Of a stretch of 64,000 nt of DNA, positions 29,922 through 39,147 are shown piece by piece. Location: contig NZ_KB898707.1 in NCBI RefSeq assembly GCF_000377745.1, positions 368,482 to 432,481 on the forward strand, written 5' to 3'. The notes under the pieces are model-generated. The model was given only the letters and a program-made list of their open reading frames with translations. It made no database searches and was not told the DNA's origin. The first letter of the stretch is position 1. Every line of letters begins with the position of its first letter. The stretch comes from Gilvimarinus chinensis DSM 19667. Lineage in GTDB: Bacteria; Pseudomonadota; Gammaproteobacteria; Pseudomonadales; Cellvibrionaceae. Made by a program: the position numbers and the translations under genes.

Positions 29922-32587
29922 TGGCCATTCAAACACGCAATGTCACTGTAACGATAAATGATGTGAATGGTGATCTGGTTGAAAATGCTCGGGTGGAGAT
30001 AAAGCTTCGCGGCCTTGGCAATGGTCCTAATGGGGCAGTTGCTCCTAATAAGGTGGAGCAGTACACAAATGAAAATGGGCAGACCATCTTTAAATTATGG
30101 GAAAACAGGCAAGATTATTCAGACACTTATTATGAGGTGTCGAGCTATCATCCAGACGGTTACTCAATTCATCGCCGTGAGATTTTTCGGGTTTACGACT
30201 CAGATGCAAACTTAGCTGAACTTATCGCGGCTGGCTTGGTTGCTATTGATCCAACGCAGGCGCTAGCCGATCAAGTTGCAGCGGATAGGGCGGCAGCTGC
30301 AAACAGTGCGTCTCAAGCTGCTATCTCAGCGGCTGACGCTGAAAGCGCGAAGGATGATTCTGAATCCGCAAAAGATTTAGCAGAATTCTTTAAGGGTCAG
30401 GCTCAAGAGAGCGCCAGCAATGCCGAATTGAGTGCATCGCTGGCTTCATCTTCTGAGCAATCTGCCGAACAGAGCAAATTAGATGCGCAGGCTTCCGCAG
30501 CCGCAGCCGCTTCCTCAGAGGCCAACGCTACGGCAAGTGAAAATACGGCAGTTGCCGCCAAAAATGATGCTCAATTAGCAGCGAGTCAAGCCGAAGGTAG
30601 TTACAACTCAGCTCGACAGTCTGAGCTAAATGCGGCGGCGAGTGAGGACGCAGCCGCTAACCATGAGTCAGGAGCGCTGGGCTATTACAATTCGGCAAGA
30701 GCTGAATACCAAGCAGCGGAAATTGAAGCCGGAAAAGCCGCAGCAAGTGCAATTGAGGCTGCTGGGCACGAAAGCAATGCTCAAGGCTACGCCACTAATG
30801 CGCAAAATAGCGCTGATATTGCAGCAGATCACACCGCGCAGGCGGAAGGCCATGCTGATCGCGCGGAAAATGCCGAAACCGGTGCAGTCGCTGCAAAAAA
30901 TGCGGCAGAAGCGGCGGCAGCCAGCGTCAACAATATTCACAACGGCGACGGCGCACCTAGCGACTCTCTCGGTGATAACGATGATTACTATATCGATAAT
31001 CAATCCTCAGAGCTTTACGGTCCAAAGACTGCGGGAACGTGGGGCACGCCAGTGTCTTTGGTTGGCCCAGAAGGGCCAGAGGGGCCGCAAGGGCCAGCAG
31101 GCACAGGTTCCGGCGATGTAAACGGCCCAGCAACATCAGCTGTTGGGGCGCTCGCTGTTTTTGGCAACGCTAGTGGAGACTTATTGGCGGAAGGGCCGTT
31201 GCCTTCCGAGTTCGTTAAGCACACTGACAAAGTAACAGACCAAATAGACACCACAGTCGGAAAAATTTTGACGACTGGCGGCTGGATGGGGTGGGGTAAA
31301 ACACTTCGCCTTACAAGCTCTTATGATCTTTTTGATTTGCCAATATCGGGAGTTGCCAACCTGATATGTGATTGGGTGTCTGCCAGCGTGCCAAGCAACC
31401 TTCCGGCAGGCGTATCTAATGGTCTAGGTTTTTATTCTCAAGAGGGCGCTGCACGTTCTTACTGGCGCGTCGTTGACCTGGATACAGGCAAGACTCATGA
31501 GGCCTTCCGTCAAAGCGGGTCATGGTCAACCTGGAGTGACGCCGTAGACAAATCAGAGCTGTCTCAAGTTGCATTTTCTGGTGACTACAGCGACCTATCC
31601 GGCAAGCCTTCTCTCGGTTCGCTCGCCGAAAAATCGTCCGTCAACAATTCTGACTGGTCGGGCACTGATTTAGCTATCGGCAATGGTGGGACAGGCGCTA
31701 GTAACGCAGCAGATGCGCGATCTAATTTGGGGTTAGGCAGTGCGGCTACGGCTAGTTCATCGAGCTTTGCGACGGCATCTCAAGGGAATAAGGCCGACAC
31801 AGCTGTACAGCCTGGGGATCTCTCTGCCGTGGCGACATCTGGCAGTTACGCTGACCTTTCTGGAAGGCCTACGCTTGGGGCGCTAGCTTCAAAGTCTACC
31901 GTTAGTAATTCTGATTGGTCTGGAACTGACCTTGCAGTTGCGAATGGTGGTACCGGCTCTAGTAATGCAAGCGGTGCGAGAACAAATTTGGGGCTTGGAA
32001 GCGTGGCAACAAGAACCGCTGTGAGCGGCCCCACAGATAGCACCTCCAATAGAATGGTAGACAACGCTCGGTTAGCTGAGGCTTTGTCAGAAGTCGGCGG
32101 TGGAGGGTCAACGTATCCCGTGGTTGATACCGGTATCCGTAACGGTACCGGCTCTATCCCGTCTGGTAATTGGGTGGATGTTGCCCCTTCAACATCTCCC
32201 GGCCCACATAAAAGATACACATTTAATTTCGATTGCTCTTCTCATAATTATTGGATGGGGTACACGACAGAAGGTCAATTGATTCAAGGTACGACTCCAT
32301 CGTATGCCCTTGAGCATGAGGTTGTTTTCAATCTGCAAAATTTACCTAATCCTGCCTCTTCTGCGGGATTTATAGGGTTTATTGAGTGGAGAAATTTACT
32401 AGCAAATTCAAGTAGAGCATCTGCTTATCCTGTATTTACTGTCCCTTCTGGTTGGACAGTAGAGTGGTCTGCGGGAAGCATGCCAGCACTCGGCTCTGAA
32501 AATAATGAATGTGATGTACTCCAGTTAAAAGCGTGGCCAGGTAGTATGACAGTTGTTGTTTCTGTTGTAGGAGTATACAGGCCATGA
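29921..32587 (+). CDS. tail fibre with Ala-rich shaft and collagen-like segment
   Basis: Domains in order: an N-terminal prealbumin/Ig-like anchor (1-100, TVTINDVNGDLVENARVEIK); an Ala/Ser/Glu-rich shaft (about 115-335) predicted to be a trimeric coiled coil; a collagen-like GPEGPEGPQGPAG (about 385-398); two tandem repeats of about 65 residues with GGTGASNAADARSNLGLG and GGTGSSNASGARTNLGLG, as in long tail fibres; and a unique C-terminal receptor-binding part (about 725-888). It should set host range. The following two genes probably complete the fibre tip. Confidence 0.8.
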   Translation: MAIQTRNVTVTINDVNGDLVENARVEIKLRGLGNGPNGAVAPNKVEQYTNENGQTIFKLWENRQDYSDTYYEVSSYHPDGYSIHRREIFRVYDSDANLAELIAAGLVAIDPTQALADQVAADRAAAANSASQAAISAADAESAKDDSESAKDLAEFFKGQAQESASNAELSASLASSSEQSAEQSKLDAQASAAAAASSEANATASENTAVAAKNDAQLAASQAEGSYNSARQSELNAAASEDAAANHESGALGYYNSARAEYQAAEIEAGKAAASAIEAAGHESNAQGYATNAQNSADIAADHTAQAEGHADRAENAETGAVAAKNAAEAAAASVNNIHNGDGAPSDSLGDNDDYYIDNQSSELYGPKTAGTWGTPVSLVGPEGPEGPQGPAGTGSGDVNGPATSAVGALAVFGNASGDLLAEGPLPSEFVKHTDKVTDQIDTTVGKILTTGGWMGWGKTLRLTSSYDLFDLPISGVANLICDWVSASVPSNLPAGVSNGLGFYSQEGAARSYWRVVDLDTGKTHEAFRQSGSWSTWSDAVDKSELSQVAFSGDYSDLSGKPSLGSLAEKSSVNNSDWSGTDLAIGNGGTGASNAADARSNLGLGSAATASSSSFATASQGNKADTAVQPGDLSAVATSGSYADLSGRPTLGALASKSTVSNSDWSGTDLAVANGGTGSSNASGARTNLGLGSVATRTAVSGPTDSTSNRMVDNARLAEALSEVGGGGSTYPVVDTGIRNGTGSIPSGNWVDVAPSTSPGPHKRYTFNFDCSSHNYWMGYTTEGQLIQGTTPSYALEHEVVFNLQNLPNPASSAGFIGFIEWRNLLANSSRASAYPVFTVPSGWTVEWSAGSMPALGSENNECDVLQLKAWPGSMTVVVSVVGVYRP

Positions 32588-33126
32588 TAGCTCCACAATT
32601 ATTTCCGCAATTAGGATTGCTTGAAGACGAAGTGTTAATGATTAGTTCTAACGCGGAGTTGGATGAGTTACCGCCTGGACTTTACGAATTCACCTATAGA
32701 GGTGCTGGAGGGGGAGGGGCAAGACAAGTGTTCTCCTATACGTGGGAACAAAGAGCCGGAGATAGAGGTGACACCGAGAGTGGGCAGCTAGACTACCTTA
32801 TGAGTAAACAAGAGTTTATTGACAACCTCTACCTCGGCCCCGGAGGTGATGTAGGGGAAGATGGTGGGAATACTCGACCCACTCCTAACCTGCCTTTAGC
32901 TAGCGGAGGTGATGCAGGTGTCCCAAGTGAGAGTGGGCCTGCCCCTTCTGGCAGTAGCGTCCCGGATTCTGTTGGCACAGTTTCAGGTATTCCTTCTTAT
33001 TGCAGGCCTGACGAAACCACTAGCTCATCTGTTCGTGGTAAAGGCGGTAAAGGGTACCGCTCAAGTACAGGGCCTGCAGAGGATGGATATTCAGGTTATA
33101 TAAAATTTAGGAGGGTAAAGCAGTGA
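32584..33126 (+). CDS. glycine-rich tail-fibre tip or adhesin-like protein (180 aa)
   Basis: Overlaps the fibre gene by ATGA. Residues 30-60 give a beta segment (LPPGLYEFTYRGAGGGGARQ); the rest is rich in Gly/Ser/Pro with repeated GG-x-GD motifs, like glycine-rich receptor-binding tips of other tail fibres. It may be the variable adhesin. Not assigned to a named family. Confidence 0.55.
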   Translation: MIAPQLFPQLGLLEDEVLMISSNAELDELPPGLYEFTYRGAGGGGARQVFSYTWEQRAGDRGDTESGQLDYLMSKQEFIDNLYLGPGGDVGEDGGNTRPTPNLPLASGGDAGVPSESGPAPSGSSVPDSVGTVSGIPSYCRPDETTSSSVRGKGGKGYRSSTGPAEDGYSGYIKFRRVKQ

Positions 33127-33746
33127 ATTTCTGCAACGCCGAAAACGGACAGTTAGTGACAAAGGCTGAAATCTTAGCTGCGATTAAAATGGCCCATCCT
33201 AACAAGTCAGTTCCGTTGAGTTTTTCTAAGCCCATTCCGTCGATGTTTAAGCGTTATGGCTTTGCAATTGTGCGTGAAGCTGACCCGCCTACTTTGCCAC
33301 ACCCTTTAGCTACAGCAACATTAGGTGAGCCTGAATATGTTAACGGAGAGTGGCGGCAGAGCTGGGAAGTTAACATGCCCAGCAATGAAAAAGCGAAAGC
33401 ATGGAAGCTCGAAGAGATAAACAATAAGGCAGAAGATTTGTTGGCTCAGCTCGACGCAGGCTACCCGGAGCGTGAGGTTAAGGGGTGGTATAAGCAAGAG
33501 CAGCAAGCAAGAGCTTGTAAAGCCGGAGAAACAGATACGGCGATGTTGGATGCTGCTGCACTTGAGCGGGGGGTGACTAGGGAAGAAATGGCCGATCTGA
33601 TTTTGGCGAAAGTAAATGTCTATGAAGGAATGTACGGTGCAATTATTGGAAAGCGCCAGCGTCTTGAAAGTGACGTAGAAGCTCTGGACGCGGAAAGTGA
33701 AACCTTCTTGGATGATCTTGCGCTAATTTCGTGGGGCGAGGCTTAA
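33123..33746 (+). CDS. tail-fibre assembly/DUF4376-type protein (207 aa)
   Basis: The C-terminal 110 residues (INNKAEDLLAQLDAGYPERE, then WYKQEQQARACKAGETDTAM, and EEMADLILAKVNVYEGMYGA) match the DUF4376 pattern common in fibre-associated proteins. The N-terminal part has a short beta domain resembling fibre assembly chaperones (NGEWRQSWEVNMPS). It overlaps the tip gene by ATGA. It probably helps trimerise or cap the fibre. Confidence 0.65.
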   Translation: MNFCNAENGQLVTKAEILAAIKMAHPNKSVPLSFSKPIPSMFKRYGFAIVREADPPTLPHPLATATLGEPEYVNGEWRQSWEVNMPSNEKAKAWKLEEINNKAEDLLAQLDAGYPEREVKGWYKQEQQARACKAGETDTAMLDAAALERGVTREEMADLILAKVNVYEGMYGAIIGKRQRLESDVEALDAESETFLDDLALISWGEA

Positions 33747-33749
33747 ATT

Positions 33750-35366
33750 GTGGCGTCGATTACGATACGGAACTTTCAGGCAGCTAACTACGGCATTGAT
33801 AAAAAAGAACTGCAAAACAATCAGGCGGTCGAGGCGCGAAACTGTGACCTTTCTTCACAAGCGTTGCGTCCAGCTTCAGGATCTATTTCGTTAGGAGAAA
33901 GTGTTAATACCCCTGGAGTTGGAACAATATATTGGTTTAACAGGGAAGGTAACTCAGGCGACGGCTATTGGCTTGAGTGGTGGAATGCTGATGTAGACAT
34001 GGTGCGTGGCCCTATTGCTGACGACCCCTATTATCGACATTATTGGACCGGAAATGGCTCTCCAAAATACGCAACCGCTGACATGATCCAATCTGGATCG
34101 GGGCCTTATCCGTCCGGTTCTCGAGGACTAGGGTTGCCGGTGCCTGGCAATGTAGGTGCAACCGGGCCAGATACGGAAAATGCCGAAGATGGGGAGCAAG
34201 TAATATCAACGGCGTATGTTGTTACTTTTGTTAGTGATTTAGGGGAAGAGGGACCGCCCAGCTTGCCCTCTAACATTGTTGATCGATATGACAGTGGGTC
34301 TGTAAGCCTCACGCTGCCGTTGCCCGGTCCAACTCCTGCCGTTATCACAACAAAAAGGATCTATCGGGCTGAATTAAACGGCGTGTATCAATTTGTTGGG
34401 GAGGTTGGTGTATCTCAATTAAGCTGGACTGATTCGGTAGCAAGCGCCGCTCTAGGCGAACCTCTTCCTAGTGATGGCTGGATTGAGCCTCACTTTGCCA
34501 TGATAGGTTTAACCTCCATTCCAAATGGAGTGCTTATGGGGTGGTGGGACAACAATATTGCTTTTTGTCATCCTTATCAGCCTCACGCCTGGCCTGTTGA
34601 GTACCGTTACACGATAGACCACGAAGTTGTAGGGGCGGCGGTAACTGCGGCCGGGGTTATTATTGCCACCAAAGGAAATCCTTATCTTATCTCGGGAAGT
34701 GACCCCTTAAACATGAGCGTGAATAAGCTCGATTCAGTTATACCTTGCGACAGTAAAAACAGCATGGTTGATATGGGCGAGTTTGCCGTTTATGCCTCCC
34801 CGGATGGTCTTGTTGCGGTTGGTGGAATGGAGGCCCGAATAATTTCCAAAGACCACATAAAACCTGAGTTTTGGCAGTCAAAATTTAATCCTAAATCAAT
34901 CCGAGGGCACCGATGGAAGGAAGGCAGGTATCTCGGATTTTATGATGATGGGAGTGGTATTAGCGCTTTTACGTTTCGCCCTGATGAGGGGTTCATAGTT
35001 TTTCCGGGCGTCAACCTTACCGCTACTTGGACCGACCCGGAAACGGGTGATGTATATGGTTTAGATGGTACCGATATTGTTAAGTGGGGAGAGGGGGCGG
35101 ACCTTTTCTATCAATGGTCGAGCAAAACTTTCGTTCTGCCGCCAATGATGCCGTTTACTTGTGCCAGAATTGACGCGGGTGCAGCAGGGGTAGTGACTTG
35201 CCAAGTTTACCAGGATGGCGTTTCGGTGAAGGCTCACACTGTAAATGATAGTAAGCCTTTTAGGTTGCCTTGTCTGTCTAAGTATAGAGAGCTTAGGTTT
35301 GTTTTGAGTGGGCAGGCCCAGGTCAACAGCATTCAACTGGCTACGTCTATGAGTGAAATTGTATGA
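33750..35366 (+). CDS. tail nozzle/tube-B-like protein (538 aa)
   Basis: GTG start. Beta-rich throughout: a start IRNFQAANYGIDKKELQNNQ with AVEARNCDLSSQALRP, a long middle with repeated Gly-Asp turns and YWTGNGSPKYA, and WFNREGNSGDGYWLEWW. This recalls podovirus tail nozzle proteins, beta-propeller-like proteins at the tip of short tails. The same placement near fibre and ejection genes occurs in T7-like genomes. Exact identity is unproven. Confidence 0.6.
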   Translation: MASITIRNFQAANYGIDKKELQNNQAVEARNCDLSSQALRPASGSISLGESVNTPGVGTIYWFNREGNSGDGYWLEWWNADVDMVRGPIADDPYYRHYWTGNGSPKYATADMIQSGSGPYPSGSRGLGLPVPGNVGATGPDTENAEDGEQVISTAYVVTFVSDLGEEGPPSLPSNIVDRYDSGSVSLTLPLPGPTPAVITTKRIYRAELNGVYQFVGEVGVSQLSWTDSVASAALGEPLPSDGWIEPHFAMIGLTSIPNGVLMGWWDNNIAFCHPYQPHAWPVEYRYTIDHEVVGAAVTAAGVIIATKGNPYLISGSDPLNMSVNKLDSVIPCDSKNSMVDMGEFAVYASPDGLVAVGGMEARIISKDHIKPEFWQSKFNPKSIRGHRWKEGRYLGFYDDGSGISAFTFRPDEGFIVFPGVNLTATWTDPETGDVYGLDGTDIVKWGEGADLFYQWSSKTFVLPPMMPFTCARIDAGAAGVVTCQVYQDGVSVKAHTVNDSKPFRLPCLSKYRELRFVLSGQAQVNSIQLATSMSEIV

Positions 35367-36922
35367 CCCGGAAGACGCGAAATTATCCCCGCCAGTCTCC
35401 CCCCATTCCGCAAAACATTGATCCAAACCTAAAGAGAGTTTTAGAGTATTTCAAAGAACAAGCGGACGTAGGTTCTGGTTTTAAGCGAGGTGCGCCAGAT
35501 GAGCGTTTTGTTCGCCTTCATGAGCTGACTGAATCTGGCTTGGCTAGCTTTAACCCTGCGGCTAACGGCGGCATGGGTGGATTGTCACCCCCGTCTGGAG
35601 GTGCTGGAGTTGGTGACGGTGAGGGGCAGCCAGGGTGTCCGCAAAACTTTCAGGTAAGTGGTGGTTACGACTGGATTCATGTGAGTTGGGAACCGTCGCA
35701 CGGCTGGCCAATTACTGAGGTGTGGCGTAGCACTGATGATAATGTTGCGAACGCTGTTTTAATCGGTACCGTTGGTCGGTTTGGTAGCCAATTTGGGGAT
35801 ATGAGCGCAGCTTACGGTACAGATTATTGGTACTGGGGACGGCACGTCTCTGCCGATGTTCCGCCCAACTATGGGCCAAAGTGTCCGATTAACGGGGCTT
35901 ATGGCAGGGTGGTTGATCATCCCTCAGCGCTTCTTGAGCAACTGGAAAAGCGTATTAGCAGCTCACAGCTTACCAACTCCCTGAACAATTATATTGAAGG
36001 AATAGAGGTAAAGGCTGATCACGCCAACAATCAGTACACCATTAAGATCGGCCAGAACGGTGAGATTGCCGGATTTGGTTTAGGGTTCACAGAGCCAGAG
36101 TTTGACCCCAATGACCCCAATCACTCAATGGCTTTGTTCTCGGTGGACACTTTTGCTATTACGTCACCAGGAGCGGAAAATCTTGCTTTCGTAGTGGAAA
36201 CAGACTACGACGGTAACGGCAATTCGCGGGTAATGATGGACGCTGCGTACATCACTAACTTGGTTGTGACTGATGCAGTTATAAGTACGGTTAACGTTGA
36301 TAAGCTGGTGGGCAATAAAGGCCAGTGGATAACTGTAAATATCGAAGACGCCAGTATTACCTCGGCGAAAATTGCTTATGAAATTTTCTCTGAAAACTGG
36401 GGTGGTACCGGGGGGAATGCCGGGTGGTTGATTGATCGGGCGGGGCAGGCTTGGTTCCACAATGTTTTTGCCCGCGGCGATATTGAGGCTACGACGATTA
36501 AGGCCGATGCCGTCAATATTGTTGATACGCTCATGGTTAATGGCAATGCCATAACCGCGCCATACTACCGAGGAAGTTCAGCGGATTACACCACGGGTAG
36601 CTCAAGTTGGTACAGCCTGCTTACTTCGTCTGTGGTGGAGACCAAAGGCGGTATGTCTGGGGTATTGATCTGGGCTGTTACCCAAACCACTTCTATTGAT
36701 GATTATCCTTGGGCTGAGATTCGAGTGGTTAGAAATGGAACGTCTTTGATTGGTGGGGCTATTGGGGCGAGCTTTGGTGACAACAGCACGGGCTCGCAGG
36801 TGTTAACGGTTTTTGATCCTACGCCTGGAACGGACCCCACATACAGCATTCAGTGCCGGTCAGTATCAGGCAATAATAGGTTCAGGGTTCCCCGAATGGT
36901 TATTCAGGCTTCATACCGATGA
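35363..36922 (+). CDS. tail tip protein with GpJ C-terminal-like (DUF1983) domain
   Basis: Overlaps the nozzle-like gene by ATGA. The N-terminal 85 residues form a linker, then a Gly-rich stretch and a fibronectin-like domain (about 90-175, DWIHVSWEPSHGWPITEVWR). Next come a helical segment (QLEKRISSSQLTNSLNNYIE) and a DUF1983/GpJ-like part (MALFSVDTFAITSPG, MDAAYITNLVVTDAVISTVN, WLIDRAGQAWFHNVFARGDI, about 250-380). The C-terminus is a beta receptor-binding-like domain. The GpJ-like part is usual in siphovirus tail tips, so this is a mosaic. Confidence 0.65.
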   Translation: MTRKTRNYPRQSPPIPQNIDPNLKRVLEYFKEQADVGSGFKRGAPDERFVRLHELTESGLASFNPAANGGMGGLSPPSGGAGVGDGEGQPGCPQNFQVSGGYDWIHVSWEPSHGWPITEVWRSTDDNVANAVLIGTVGRFGSQFGDMSAAYGTDYWYWGRHVSADVPPNYGPKCPINGAYGRVVDHPSALLEQLEKRISSSQLTNSLNNYIEGIEVKADHANNQYTIKIGQNGEIAGFGLGFTEPEFDPNDPNHSMALFSVDTFAITSPGAENLAFVVETDYDGNGNSRVMMDAAYITNLVVTDAVISTVNVDKLVGNKGQWITVNIEDASITSAKIAYEIFSENWGGTGGNAGWLIDRAGQAWFHNVFARGDIEATTIKADAVNIVDTLMVNGNAITAPYYRGSSADYTTGSSSWYSLLTSSVVETKGGMSGVLIWAVTQTTSIDDYPWAEIRVVRNGTSLIGGAIGASFGDNSTGSQVLTVFDPTPGTDPTYSIQCRSVSGNNRFRVPRMVIQASYR

Positions 36923-37320
36923 AAGGTTCAGTTATTTACAGCAACAACAGCGGTGAGATTTTAGAGGTTTGTGCACCACCTCTCTCCAGTAAGGATATTG
37001 CCAGACTTGAGCCTGGGCTTGGCTTTATTCATGTGGAGTCCATCGCGGATGATTTTCTTGATGGATTTTATATCGATAATGACGTTCCAACTCCTAAAGC
37101 GTTGATGTCTCTTTCTGTATCAGGCCCGGTAGTGGCGGGAGATGATTGGGTTGTTACTGGGATACCAACGGGGGCAACTGTTAAATACCCTGGTGGCGAG
37201 ATAGTTGTGAATGATGGCTATGTGTCATGGTCCTCGCTTGAGCCGGGGCGTTATCCGTTTGAAATCAAATCCGTCCCATATATTACCGAGGTAGTCTATG
37301 CCGAAATTACCTCAGCATGA
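36919..37320 (+). CDS. small beta-rich tail-associated protein (133 aa)
   Basis: Overlaps the previous gene by ATGA. Residues 1-55 are a short domain (YSNNSGEILEVCAPPLSSKD); residues 60-130 look like an immunoglobulin-like beta sandwich (LMSLSVSGPVVAGDDWVVTG, then GYVSWSSLEPGRYPFEIKSV). Probably a tail or fibre accessory protein. Confidence 0.5.
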   Translation: MKGSVIYSNNSGEILEVCAPPLSSKDIARLEPGLGFIHVESIADDFLDGFYIDNDVPTPKALMSLSVSGPVVAGDDWVVTGIPTGATVKYPGGEIVVNDGYVSWSSLEPGRYPFEIKSVPYITEVVYAEITSA

Positions 37321-37501
37321 CCCCGTAAAAGAGCGGTCGCGCAAGGAGTCGTATGAAAAGCTGGAGGCGGATGGCGAAATGCAGGAAGCCATTTGGGAGG
37401 CGTTGGAGCGTGTGGCCGAGCAGGGTATAGACCTTGGGCAAAAGTTTGCAGCGGTATCGCAAAAGCGAGCCCGGATTAAGCGCGACGCCAAAGCTAGATA
37501 A
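37298..37501 (+). CDS. small charged protein (67 aa)
   Basis: Starts in the end of the previous gene behind GAGGTAG. It is helical and very charged (KERSRKESYEKLEADGEMQE), ending with a basic tail. No family is recognised; it could be a chaperone for the following ejection proteins. Confidence 0.5.
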   Translation: MPKLPQHDPVKERSRKESYEKLEADGEMQEAIWEALERVAEQGIDLGQKFAAVSQKRARIKRDAKAR

Positions 37502-37514
37502 GGCTATTTTAATC

Positions 37515-37530
37515 CTGTATATTAGTACAG
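37515..37530. promoter_or_regulatory. possible LexA box inside the late operon
   Basis: CTGTATATTAGTACAG fits CTG-N10-CAG with an AT-rich core and contains TATATT (37518-37523), a -10-like hexamer, in a 45-base gap between genes. No good -35 is seen. One such match is expected by chance in a window this size. Confidence 0.35.
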
Positions 37531-37546
37531 TCGGTGCGAGGTGGTA

Positions 37547-37966
37547 GTGAATTTAAAACGACTGGCCCCTTGCCGGTTTGAACGGTGGCGCGAAGAGGTG
37601 GAACGTCTAAGCCATACCGTTAATGACCCAGATATGTTTGATCGAATCAAAGAGGCTCTGCTTAATCGCAGGGCCTTTTTTTTTGAGTCTGAGCACGGAA
37701 TCGCTGTTCTCAAGCCTTGCGCTACTCACGCTTTGGCATGGGTGGCCATTTCTTCAAATCACTGCGGGCGTATAGGTCTGGAGTCGTATTTTTCGGAGCT
37801 TGAATTTCTTGCTCAAGTTGCTGGTTCTCCGGCCCTGCAGTTCTGGACAACACGAAAAGGCTTCACTCGAATTTGCCAGCGAAGAGGCTACCAATCATGT
37901 GCTTCTGAATGGCGCGGCACACCAATTACCGTTTGGGAAAAACCATTATGTTTGATGACACTTTAA
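37547..37966 (+). CDS. GNAT-like or T7 gp13-like internal protein (139 aa)
   Basis: GTG 37547 with GAGGTG just upstream; GTG 37541 is an alternative. The pattern RRAFFFESEHGIAVLKPCATHALAWVAI in two motifs, followed by CGRIGLESYFSELEFLAQVA, CTT-like helix and FTRICQRRGYQ near the end, suggests an acetyltransferase-like fold. Similar small proteins stand before the ejection protein genes in other podoviruses. The last 19 bases overlap the next gene. Confidence 0.5.
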   Translation: MNLKRLAPCRFERWREEVERLSHTVNDPDMFDRIKEALLNRRAFFFESEHGIAVLKPCATHALAWVAISSNHCGRIGLESYFSELEFLAQVAGSPALQFWTTRKGFTRICQRRGYQSCASEWRGTPITVWEKPLCLMTL

Positions 37967-38613
37967 CGCCTGATCCGATGGAAGAGCGGGCGCATTTTAA
38001 GCCTGTTTCTCTGTTTAATCGGTTTGGTGCGCAGAAGGTTTATTACAAGGGTGATGCCCAAGAGGTGGAAGAAACGCCTTTTGAGAAAGAGGCTGCAAAA
38101 GTCGCACAAGAGCGATTCGAGTATTACGAAGAAAACTACGAGCCCATTAACGCCGAGTTTCGTAAGAAAGTAGATGAAATGGATTCTGACGGTGCCTATG
38201 GCTTCGCTGAGGGGGCTGCGAGAAGCGGCACCATGGCTAAGTTTGGAGAAGCAAAGCAGGGTGTTATGAATAGTCTGCACGCCTCTGGTGTTAATCCTAA
38301 TTCCGGTCGCTCCAAAATGGCTATGTCCAGCTTGGCCGATGCCGAGGCCACTAGCGCTGCTGATACGTCTGCTCGCTCTCTTAATTCGCAGTCTGATGAG
38401 CATGCCACCGGCGTTGCAAACGTAGTGGCTATTGGCAATGGTGAGGCAACTCAGGCGCAGCAAGGGTTAAGCGGGCTTGCTCAGCAGTCCGCAAGCAAGG
38501 CGGCTGATGATGCGTATGCTACGCACAACTCGAAGGCTGCGAGAAATCAAGCTATTGGGTCGCTTGCTGGTGCTGCGGCGCAATTTGGCGCTGACTCTTG
38601 GGCGCGGGGTTAA
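37948..38613 (+). CDS. ejection/internal virion protein A (221 aa)
   Basis: ATG 37948 (MFDDTLTPDPMEER) lies within the end of the preceding gene; the upstream ATG at 37909 is in the wrong context. After a helical segment (about 40-75, KEAAKVAQERFEYYEENYEP) the protein is rich in Ala, Ser and Gly (about 85-221, AEATSAADTSARSLNSQSDE), like small T7 gp14/P22 gp7-type ejection proteins that insert in the cell envelope. First of five genes that would supply the internal core. Confidence 0.6.
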   Translation: MFDDTLTPDPMEERAHFKPVSLFNRFGAQKVYYKGDAQEVEETPFEKEAAKVAQERFEYYEENYEPINAEFRKKVDEMDSDGAYGFAEGAARSGTMAKFGEAKQGVMNSLHASGVNPNSGRSKMAMSSLADAEATSAADTSARSLNSQSDEHATGVANVVAIGNGEATQAQQGLSGLAQQSASKAADDAYATHNSKAARNQAIGSLAGAAAQFGADSWARG

Positions 38614-38622
38614 GGAGGATTT

Positions 38623-39147
38623 ATGTTTAGCATTCTCGCAGCAGATAAAATTTTTGGCAGCAGCAACGATATAACGAAAGCAATGCAGGCGGGATCTATT
38701 TCGAACCACACTGGCCTGCAAGATTACTTTATGGGGTCTGATGTGAACCCAGATCATGAAGCTAGCCATCGAATGGCGGGTATTTACCGCGCCGACTGGC
38801 AAAGCTATTTGGATAACTACGCTCCATACGACGCGAAGTTGCGTGACTTGGTTATGGGGGATGCCGACAACCAGGAAGCCATTGACCGTGCACGCGAAAC
38901 CACGCGCGAATCTTTTGACACCTCGCGCGATGCGCTTAAACGAAATCAAAGCCGCATGGGGTTGAGCTTGGCCCAAGATGAGGCTGACGTTCAAAGCCGG
39001 CGCAGCCAGCGCGCATCCACATTGGCGGAAGTGAACGCCGCCAATCAAACCCGGTTGCACATGCAAGATCGTGACATGCTGATGATGGCTGGCGGCATGG
39101 CGGGCGGCCTTAAAGAAGCGGCTACAAATCCAGTAGGGGGTTACTAA
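38623..39147 (+). CDS. ejection/internal virion protein B (174 aa)
   Basis: Good GGAGGATTT ribosome binding site. Helical, charged, with a repeated Arg/Ser/Thr pattern (RARETTRESFDTSRDALKRN) and a C-terminal MLMMAGGMAGGLKEAATNPV, a Gly/Met membrane-active-looking end. Ends TAATG-overlapped with the next gene. Likely part of the ejected core. Confidence 0.55.
   Translation: MFSILAADKIFGSSNDITKAMQAGSISNHTGLQDYFMGSDVNPDHEASHRMAGIYRADWQSYLDNYAPYDAKLRDLVMGDADNQEAIDRARETTRESFDTSRDALKRNQSRMGLSLAQDEADVQSRRSQRASTLAEVNAANQTRLHMQDRDMLMMAGGMAGGLKEAATNPVGGY

Noticed and set aside
30240-30930. Repetitive stretch considered as CRISPR or other repeat array
   Set aside because: It encodes the Ala/Ser/Glu-rich coiled-coil shaft of the tail fibre; repeats are irregular and coding. 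No CRISPR array was seen anywhere in the window.
29921-33126. Diversity-generating retroelement acting on the tail fibre
   Set aside because: No reverse transcriptase gene and no template/variable repeat pair are visible in the window.
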